Program-made: the position numbers and the translations under genes
Notes under the pieces: model-generated
What the model was told of the DNA's origin: nothing
Database searches by the model: none
Seen by the model: only the letters and a program-made list of their open reading frames with translations
In this document: positions 57,095 through 64,000 of the stretch, piece by piece
How the letters are laid out: every line of letters starts with the position of its first letter
How positions within the stretch are numbered: the stretch's first letter is position 1
Assembly (NCBI GenBank): GCA_048772705.1
Contig: JBLWGC010000230.1
Location: 1,612,001-1,676,000, forward strand
Origin: Leidyana gryllorum EB-2025a
Taxonomy: Eukaryota; Apicomplexa
Direction of reading: 5' to 3'
DNA: 64,000 nucleotides

Positions 57095-57777
57095 TTATCT
57101 ACGGGGTCTGATGGTCGCGTTGGGGATTTCAGTGTTGCGGGCAACGTCATTCAATGATGATTCGGTGCTGGGAGCACTTGAGCTTCCGGGAACATTGGTT
57201 GGAGTGCCAGGAGTTCTGACAGAGGCGAGACGCTTCTCTTCACTAGGGAGAGGCAATGAGGGTGATGGCGGGTCGAACTTACGTGACAATCTGTCTCCAG
57301 AGCGAAGAAATCACTTGCGAGAGTCTGAGGTAGACGCACCACAGTATGACAGAGAGGAAGCAGATGAAGAAATTGCGTTCAGCTCTCCACTTATTGGCTT
57401 TTAGACGGTCCTCCACCTCCGCAGTAGCCAAAACGCCCCCGGATTCCATATGTTCTTGAAAGGCGGACAGTTTGGAGCTCGCGTGATTGAGGTATCCGAC
57501 CTGGAATTGTTGATAGAGAGGCGTAGGGGTTAGATGATGGCCTACTTGAATAACGAATCGCAAGATGCAGAAGGCCATGAAGATAGTATTGATAGGTAGC
57601 TTAACTTTGCCCATCGCGACAGTTTGCTGCGAAGGAAGGTGGTAGATGGTGATCAAAAGTGGTGAGCATTACTTGGCCGGTGGCTATTGCCCATCTTTGG
57701 CAGATTCTTATGCCACTCAAGAGCAGGATGATGCCCAAGGCAGCTCCACTGGGTAGGAAAAAGACTTCGAACATCAT
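57095..57777 (-). CDS. BAP31-like ER membrane protein
   Basis: Exons 57777-57673, 57626-57283 and 57242-57095 give 198 aa. Three hydrophobic segments are in BAP29/BAP31 order: EVFFLPSGAALGIILLLSGI, INTIFMAFCILRFVIQ, and NFFICFLSVILWCVYLRLSQ following KWRAERN. This last block matches the MKLFRAQRNLYIAGF region. The cytosolic tail is short and Ser/Thr/Pro-rich and lacks the long coiled coil and KKxx retention signal of animal BAP31. BAP31 proteins help export and quality control of membrane proteins in the ER. The start is 38 bp from the divergent glutamine synthetase start. Confidence 0.7.
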
Positions 57778-57815
57778 AGTTGGCGGTTTAAAATAATTGG
57801 AGTTTGTGACCAATA

Positions 57816-59411
57816 ATGTCTGCTTCACTGCATCGTGCTATATTGACTGGCAACCCAGCCCGTCAGTCCTCCAACCATTTGAATCGATCTACCTGTGGTA
57901 GCGGTCCGGATGTTGGATCATATCTCCGTGTCGCTTCTGCTACTGCTATGACTGATCAGCATGATACAAAGGAGGCTGGCGTGACTGCGGATTTGCGTCT
58001 GCGTTTCGCTAATGCGACTGAGATGGCGACTTTTCTCGAAGAGCATCCCCGTATCCGACTTTTGGATGTCTGTTTCTCTGACCCCCTGGGTGCCTGGCAT
58101 CACTGTACTCTCACAACCGATCACGTAGATTTCAAAGGACTCAACGAAGGCTTCGGCTTCGATGCTTCCAGTATTGCCATGTTCGAACGAATCGAAAACT
58201 CTGATTATGTGATGCGCCCGGACCCTTCGACATGCTGGTTGGACCCCTTCGCCAAATTCCCTACTCTGCATGTCACTGCCTCCATCTTCACCGCCGAAGG
58301 ACTCCCGTACGATAAATGCCCTCGTCAAATCCTTGTTCGAGCTCAAAGTCTCCTGCGGGAATTGGGCATTGCTGACGAAGCCTACTTTGGACCTGAAGCT
58401 GAATTCTTCCTCTTCAACTGTGCCAGATGGTCCATGGACGCTCACAATACCTTCTTCAGTGTCGATGGAGAGGAGGCTCACTGGAATCACGCCCAAGAAC
58501 AGAATTTGGCCCATCGTGCTAACCTTAAGGGAGGCTATATGACTAGCCGACCTGTCGATAAGAATGCTGATATTCGTAGCGAAATGTTGATCACCCTCGA
58601 GCAATTGGGTATAAGGTCCGAGAAACACCATCATGAGGTAGCCACCTGCCAAATGGAAATCAATATTCGGGCGGCTGGTGTTGTTGAATGTGCTGATAAC
58701 CTGCAAAGACTAAAATACATAGTCAAGAATGTTGCTGCGCGTCACAACAAGACCGCTACGTTCATGCCTAAGCCTTTGGCAAATGATAATGGTTCGGGAA
58801 TGCACTGTAATCAAAGTTTGTGGAAAGAAGGTGTCAATCTATTCTATGATCCCGATGGCAAATTCCATGAGATGAGCCAAATTGGACTGTGGTACATGGC
58901 AGGCATTCTTAAACACTGCAGATCCTTGCTTGCCATTGCTTGCCCCACCACAAACTCTTATAGAAGGCTTGTTCCTGATTTCGAAGCGCCAGTACATATT
59001 ACCTATTCCGCCGGAAACAGATCCACCGCCATCCGCGTACCCACATTCTGTTCACCCAAAACTAAAAGAATTGAGTTCCGTATGCCAGATGCGTCCTGCT
59101 GTCCTTACCTGGCGTTTGCTGCAATGATGCTCGCTGGTATCGACGGGATTCTCAATCAAACGGAATTGCCTGTCATGGGGGAAGGCAACCTCTTCGACCC
59201 TGCTAACCCGATCCTTCCGCTGATAGAGAGGTCGCCGTATGAGTTGTCTGAAGCACTAGATGCTTTGGAGGCCGATCATCAATATTTGCTGCGCGGTGAC
59301 ATCTTCACACCGAAGTTCATCAATAGCTATATTGCCTATAAGCGCAAAGAGGTTGCGGCGCTCCGATGTTCCCCCCACCCACGCGAATTCATGCTTCACT
59401 ATGGCTGTTAG
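57816..59411 (+). CDS. GLNA: glutamine synthetase, type I (GlnA-like)
   Basis: This is a single exon of 531 aa and the longest intron-free gene of known function here. It makes glutamine from glutamate, ammonia and ATP. Type I features: GFGFDASSIAMFERIENSDY, the PEAEFFLF metal-binding motif, HHHEVATCQMEINI, KPLANDNGSGMHCNQSLW (glutamate/ATP loop), and NRSTAIRVP plus KRIEFRMPD. The adenylylation-site region of bacterial enzymes (NLYDLPPEE-like) is replaced by NPILPLIERSPYELSEALD, so that control is not obvious. The first ~45 aa before MTDQHDTKEAG is Ser/Arg/Asn-rich without acidic residues and could be an organelle-targeting sequence. The codon pattern and lack of introns differ from the neighbours. 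Confidence 0.95.
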   Translation: MSASLHRAILTGNPARQSSNHLNRSTCGSGPDVGSYLRVASATAMTDQHDTKEAGVTADLRLRFANATEMATFLEEHPRIRLLDVCFSDPLGAWHHCTLTTDHVDFKGLNEGFGFDASSIAMFERIENSDYVMRPDPSTCWLDPFAKFPTLHVTASIFTAEGLPYDKCPRQILVRAQSLLRELGIADEAYFGPEAEFFLFNCARWSMDAHNTFFSVDGEEAHWNHAQEQNLAHRANLKGGYMTSRPVDKNADIRSEMLITLEQLGIRSEKHHHEVATCQMEINIRAAGVVECADNLQRLKYIVKNVAARHNKTATFMPKPLANDNGSGMHCNQSLWKEGVNLFYDPDGKFHEMSQIGLWYMAGILKHCRSLLAIACPTTNSYRRLVPDFEAPVHITYSAGNRSTAIRVPTFCSPKTKRIEFRMPDASCCPYLAFAAMMLAGIDGILNQTELPVMGEGNLFDPANPILPLIERSPYELSEALDALEADHQYLLRGDIFTPKFINSYIAYKRKEVAALRCSPHPREFMLHYGC

Positions 59412-59430
59412 CACACACGTGTGCTCGGTC

Positions 59431-59864
59431 ATGAAGCTAGCGATCAGTCTTGCTTTTTGCTCTGTGATTACGTCTGGAGCCCAGAAAAAGTCGGGCGACG
59501 GAGGCTCCATTTTGTCAGATCTTGTTGGATTACCGCCGAACGTCGCACTCAAAGTCACTCCAGACCAACGTACGTCTATCTCATCAAAAACCTAGATCAT
59601 TCCCATCGTTGTTGATAGCTGTCCAATTAACAGCTTATGATATGAACAGTCTGTTGGAGACGGTGCACCACGAAATTCGCAAACTCACAGAAATGGCAGA
59701 AGATCGATATGCTGCCGTTCTGCGGGAAGCCCAGAAGACAGGAAATGGTAAGTGTCTGACAGATGAAAAAAGCCAGATCTAATTGTGCAGTTTGGGCTCT
59801 TCACAATGCACCCATCTATATTCCGAACGCTGTCAGTTTCCTCAACAGAGTGACGGAAAAGTGA
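59431..59864 (+). CDS. small secreted protein, unknown
   Basis: Three short exons (59431-59569, 59619-59747, 59791-59864) join in frame to 113 aa. MKLAISLAFCSVITSG is a good signal peptide. The mature part (KSGDGGSILSDLVGLPPN, then a helix SLLETVHHEIRKLTEMAEDR) has no cysteine pattern or known motif. The whole gene lies between the glutamine synthetase stop and the actin-related gene, with 19 bp and 5 bp spacing. Consistent GT-AG sites and phase support it being real although each exon is small. Confidence 0.6.
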
Positions 59865-59869
59865 CGTCT

Positions 59870-61264
59870 TCAAATGTCCAGTTCGACAACACACCCTTCC
59901 TTTGCGGCACATGCCATATCAGCTTCGACTGCTGGTGAGGATGCCGACCACGTGAAGATGCTCTCCCTGTTCCAGTGCGTCCCACTCAGACTCTGAGGGA
60001 AGGACAGTGAATTAGACCGGTGACCTTCTCACCTCCAGATCGTGTGTCACTCGGCAACTGATGGCACACCCAATCCACGATGCTTGCACTGCAGGCACTG
60101 GCAATGTCCGGAATACTATATCGCCAGTTGCCAGCTTTTTCAAATCGGGATGATGTGATAAAACATCGCTGCGGATCAATGTCGCAGCCGGCTCATATAT
60201 TCAATACTCACTAGAACTCCAGTGCAAGCCGTTCTTTTAGCCCCAGCGTGTCCGCTGCTCCACCAGTCAGAATGATATTTTGCAGAACGAGCCGCCGGAC
60301 ATCCATTTCAATGCCCTCGAGAGATCTGTGCATGTAATGAGAAGGGCCTTATTCTCTTTTACACTGACTTGATCATAAGCTCTTGTACTGTGGGTTTCGT
60401 CTTGTAAGCTTCGAGGATCTCTTGCTCATCTCCAAGATGCTTGTCGTTGAAAAGAGGTTCAAAACAACGCCACCTTCGGAGGCGATTTGATGAGCAGTTG
60501 GTCAAAAGCAGCGTACCGGGCATCTGGATCAACTTTGGGAAGTCCGGTGATCTCGTGTGGAGCTTTGGTATAGAGCTCGAGACCCTTGCAGCGGAACCTG
60601 ACATATCCCAGGGCCGAAATCAGGTCTGGTGAGGATTCGATCTTCGCGTGTGGGGATCAGATGACGAGTTTGACAGGACTCACTGGGAATTTGGAGAGTT
60701 TTGCAAACTGTTTGTGAACGTCCTCCAGGCCTCGTCCATAGACTTCTCTGTAGGCGAGACTGATGACCGAGCCATGGGCAACGGGTTGTACACGGATGTG
60801 ATTGTGGCCGAAATCAACGACAAGACCGGAGATGAGGCCGGTGCAATACAAGGCGAGAGGCAAAGCAGGAGCGATGTGTATCTTGGCGACGCCATAACGT
60901 TCGAAGAATATGTCACACATGGCTTCTCTAGTGATAATGAGGAAGCGATCGAGAGCATAGTCTACCTGGCTGGGAGGGGTAGGCTGGGTGTTTCAATCAG
61001 AACAAGAAGAGCATTGGTGAAGGAGGCTTCGGCAAATGCGCAGACGAGTTTATCAACTAAAGGGCGCAGCATCTCTCTCCATTCATCGCGTGGTGGAAAT
61101 ACATCGATATGGTCAAAACTCTGCTTGTGGACTGTACTGAGGCCTTCAGATAGTACGACTCTAGGACTGCGCTCTCCTCCGAATCCTGCGCGGCACCAGA
61201 CTGCTCCGAAGTGCACCAGGAGAGGAGTGGATGCTGGATCGTATATCAGAGGGTCCATGGCCAT
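59870..61264 (-). CDS. divergent actin-related protein (ARP)
   Basis: It is a multi-exon gene of roughly 400 aa on the actin fold. The first exon has LLVHFGAVWCRAGFGGERSPR, aligning with the actin phosphate-1 start (DNGSG--KAGFAGD-APR) but lacking the Asp/Gly-rich nucleotide loop. Next is REAMCDIFFERYGVAKIHIA and LISGLVVDFGHNHIRVQPV, the phosphate-2 strand with the VxDxG motif kept. RLVLQNIILTGGAADTLGLK matches the IxxxGG adenosine motif. The C-terminus ends about 59870. The degenerate phosphate-1 loop suggests poor ATP hydrolysis, as in ARP10/ARP11-type or nuclear ARPs. One junction (near 60600-60640) is unresolved. The start is 35 bp from the divergent DUS1 start. Confidence 0.7.
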
Positions 61265-61299
61265 GTTGATTTTTTTGGGCTGAAGTAGAGACTAATTAG

Positions 61300-62725
61300 A
61301 TGAGGGTGGACCCCTGGAGATTCTGGAGAGACCAGCTGGGCGCTCCGCGCTATGTGTTGGCGCCAATGGTAAACCAGAGCGAATTTCACTTCCGGATGTT
61401 GGTGAAACGGTATAACTGTCACATGACGTACACGCCCATGCTCCATGCCCGGTGAGTTAGTTAGTTGGTGAGGTGTCCAGACGTGTGCAGGTTGTTCTTG
61501 GAGGATCCGAAGTATCGTGAAAAGTTCATGCCGAGTCTCCATGTTGAGAAGGGGGCACTTATTGCTCAGTTCTGCGCCAATGATCCGGAAATGTTGGTTC
61601 AAAGCGCGAATTTATTGGCCGACCGCGTTGATGCGGTAGACATCAACTGCGGGTGTCCGCAAGGAATAGCTAGACGGGGGAATTACGGGGCTTATCTGCT
61701 GAACGATCCGGATACCATAGTGTGAGTGGCGGTGTCGATGACACCGAAAGACGTTTCTTTGTCTGCAGAGCAATGGTAGCCGCTTGTGCGGAGAGGCTCT
61801 CGTGCCCGATTTTTGTCAAGATTCGTGTGATTGATCTTGAGGATTTGACGAGTACCATAGAATTGGCTCAGCGGTGCGAAGCCGCCGGGGCCGCTGCGAT
61901 GTGTATCCATGGAAGGACACCCTCGATGAAAGGGCAATTCACAGGTCCTCCAGATTGGGATGCTATCAAGATCTTAGTGAACGTTCTAAGAATACCCGTG
62001 ATTGCGAATGGAGGAGTTAGAAGTCGTGAAGACGCTGATAAGCTCCTTGCAGTGACTGGGGCCGCGGCCGTTATGTCAGCTGAAGGGCTGCTCGAGGATC
62101 CCAGTTTGTTCGCAAGCGAGAGGGCAGACGTCGACGACCTTATGGTTGAACTCTGTGATTTATACCGACAGTAAGCGGACCTTTGCCAGAGCTCAATTCT
62201 CACTTTTCTCTTTGTCTATATAGATATCCGCATCGCGAGTTCTTGCCTTGCCTCAAGGCTCATCTGTTTCACGCTTTGCATACTGGTCTGCAAGTACATA
62301 CGGATTTGCGTGCTGCATTGGCTGAGGCGAAGACTCTGGATGACTATACGTCGATAGCTAACAACATGCGGGACAGACGACGAGGTTTACCGAAATCAAT
62401 GAAGTTGGGATGGTATATGCGACATCGGAAGCCCCTTATTAAGAGTGGTTGTGAAGACGAGTGTCATGTGGAATTGTCCACAACGACCTCTTCCACCAAT
62501 AATCAACATGGAGATTCAGAACCACTTTTTGGGGCGCTGGGCTTCCGACTCCGTTTAGCTCTTCTTAGACATATCCGGGGGGGGCTAATCTTTCTCACAA
62601 CTACAGCTTGGAGATGGAGTAAAAGTGTGGTCTCAACCATCTTCACCTCTGTCGTCCCGATGGGATTTAGTTCCACGCCAGATGATCTCACTGATCGCCA
62701 AAGGAGGGAACCTGATGATAGATAG
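61300..62725 (+). CDS. DUS1: tRNA-dihydrouridine synthase 1 (DUS1-like)
   Basis: Exons 61300-61451, 61491-61721, 61769-62170 and 62224-62725 give 428 aa. It reduces uridines 16/17 in the D-loop of tRNA using FMN and NADPH. Motifs: LAPMVNQSEFHFRMLVKRY, YTPMLHARLFLEDPKYR, AQFCANDPEMLVQSANLL, DINCGCPQGIARRGNYGAYL (with the catalytic Cys in GCPQ), CIHGRTPSMKGQFTG, VIANGGVRSREDAD and VMSAEGLLEDPSLF. These follow the DUS1 subfamily closely. The C-terminal ~110 aa after the helical domain includes a hydrophobic stretch (RGGLIFLTTTAWRW) not usual for the family; an unrecognised intron there is possible. Confidence 0.93.
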
Positions 62726-63127
62726 CGCATGCCGTATGGCGGGGCGCTTCTACTGGCAAAATCTCATATCAATAGAGCCGTTTGCTGACACCCTCCCTTC
62801 GGTCGCCTGCTATTCGACTATACCCAATACACGACCCATCAACTAGTTGTACACTGAAACTGACTATATTCATGTCCTAAGAGCACCGCCAACACGCTCG
62901 CGCGTGGTGGTTGGCGACTTCCTCGATCACATCCTGGCATGCATCAGTAATCTGTGACTCGCGGCAGTTTCTAAGCCGTATTCGAGGCCCTCACCACGTC
63001 TTGCGAGGTCGACTTAAGTGTCTGGGGCCCGAAACATGAGCTGGTGGGACTTATGGCAACGTGGGCGTGCCACGCAGGCAGTGTGTGTCATGTGTGTCAA
63101 GTGTTGCGTCGAGCGCTCATTTCTAAT
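62726..63127 (+). other. intergenic region
   Basis: About 400 bp between the DUS1 stop and the chitinase signal peptide. It contains no supported exon. A possible in-frame extension upstream of the chitinase ATG (from 63044) is rejected because the signal peptide starts at 63128. Confidence 0.5.
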
Positions 63128-64000
63128 ATGATATCCCTAAGCTTGTTGACGGCGGCCGCGCTGATAGGGACCCTGCGAGGTCAGGAACAGTGTCCGGAAC
63201 AGTTCAGGGACCCCGGAGTACCACTAATTGAGCGTTCCGAACTCAAGGGTAGACAAGGAGTCGAGAGGTATATCACCCGAGAGGCGTTCGAACTGATGTT
63301 CACGGGCCGGCATCATGTTGCGAGTTCATGTCAGGGTGGTATTGAGGGTTTGAACTACGACGGTTTCGTGAGCGCAGCGAATTTCTACTCGGATTTTGCC
63401 AATGGACCCAATGACGAGGTGAATGCTCAGGAAGTGGCTGCATTTCTGGCCCATGTATCCCAAGAAACGAGTGGAGGCTGGGCTACGGCGCCTTGTGGAT
63501 CTCACGCTTACGGTTTGTGCTTTATCGAAGAAGTCGGGTGTGAGAAGGGTTCCTGCACTGGATATGGGAACGATCCCGGATCTGTCTGTGTCAACGCTGG
63601 GTATGGTTTCAGCTGTCCAGCAACTCCCGGGAAGACCTACCACGGCCGTGGACCCATCCAGCTGTCTTATAATTACAATTACGCGCTCTTTTCGCACGAT
63701 TTCTATGGCGATCATCAGGTGCTGTTGGACAATCCCGAGCGGGTCAGAGAGTGAGTGAATACAAGTAGGACACTCTTCCTTCATCTGAAAATTGACCATT
63801 CGAGCAGTAACAGCACTGTCGCATGGGCTTCCGGTCTCTGGTTTTGGATGAAGCCGCAGCCCCCGAAGGATTCGTGCCACGAAGTGATGCAGGGAGAGAA
63901 GGTTTACGTTCGACCCGGACAAACTGGTGGTTTTGGACTGACCACTCTTATCATCAACGGAGGTGTCGAGTGTGGCGGATGTCGCAACGAGTTGGACAAA
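63128..64000 (+). CDS. secreted GH19 chitinase (3' end outside window)
   Basis: Exon 1 is 63128-63750 and exon 2 starts at 63808 and continues past the window. MISLSLLTAAALIGTLRG is a signal peptide followed by Gln-Glu-Gln-Cys. The GH19 fold is clear: REAFELMFTGRHH, FLAHVSQETSGGWATAPCG with the catalytic Glu, the second Glu in FIEEVGCEKG, YHGRGPIQLSYNYNYALF, then VAWASGLWFWM and LTTLIINGGVECGG. It should cut beta-1,4-linked chitin outside the cell. GH19 is best known from plants and some bacteria and is uncommon in alveolates, which may point to transfer. No chitin-binding module is seen N-terminal of the domain. I chose the ATG at 63128 because it gives a clean signal peptide. Confidence 0.9.

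Noticed and set aside
63044-63127. Longer N-terminus for the chitinase starting at 63044
   Set aside because: The upstream part would bury the signal peptide; the ATG at 63128 gives a standard secretory start.
1-64000. Spliced-leader relics, transposons, tRNA and rRNA genes
   Set aside because: I looked for a TTGGCTCAAG-type leader fragment, transposase motifs and tRNA-like folds on both strands by eye and found none I could support.

Overview
The window reads as nuclear DNA of a unicellular eukaryote. Genes lie on both strands and are split by many very short GT-AG introns, mostly 40-60 nt. No rRNA, tRNA, CRISPR array or transposon was recognised. The gene set points to a myzozoan alveolate, most like a perkinsid. 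The clues are a malate:quinone oxidoreductase of the type used by apicomplexans and their relatives, a type I (bacterial-like) glutamine synthetase, and extreme gene packing. The species assignment is inference. Exon boundaries below were found by hand from splice signals and reading-frame continuity. Totals were checked for frame in most genes, but boundaries should be treated as models.

Layout. 1-2727 (+): 3' part of a sodium:neurotransmitter-symporter-family transporter. 2818-10479 (-): a ~1750-aa PPR protein and an unrecognised helical protein. 10528-17962 (+): a small helical protein (possibly the 5' end of the next gene), a TOG/HEAT protein, glutamate-cysteine ligase and a secreted protein. 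17981-24956 (-): a DEDDh exonuclease and a large helical-repeat protein. 24987-31050: EMC7 (+), ABCF/GCN20 (-), PLP-homeostasis protein (+), a two-TM protein (-) and TTC4/Cns1 (+). 31002-34023 (-): a membrane protein and two unrecognised proteins. 34156-37423 (+): GlcNAc-6-P deacetylase and calcineurin A. 37608-42598 (-): UNC93-like MFS protein, patatin-type triacylglycerol lipase and TRAPPC5. 42625-55139 (+): malate:quinone oxidoreductase, then a disordered protein rich in SUMO-interaction motifs that probably continues into a WD40-PHD-bromodomain protein. 55155-57777 (-): a PUB-like protein and a BAP31-like protein. 57816-64000: glutamine synthetase (+), a small secreted protein (+), an actin-related protein (-), DUS1 (+) and a GH19 chitinase (+) running off the end.

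There is no single pathway cluster. Several genes share themes: ER and secretion (EMC7, TRAPPC5, BAP31), amino-acid and redox metabolism (GCL, glutamine synthetase, MQO, PLPBP), calcium signalling (calcineurin), chromatin (bromodomain protein) and RNA (PPR, DUS1, exonuclease).

The most striking property is architectural. At least six divergent start codons are separated by only 26-48 bp. Several same-strand neighbours are 1-10 bp apart, and convergent genes overlap or nearly touch. This suggests tiny bidirectional promoters, and possibly polycistronic transcripts resolved by trans-splicing.
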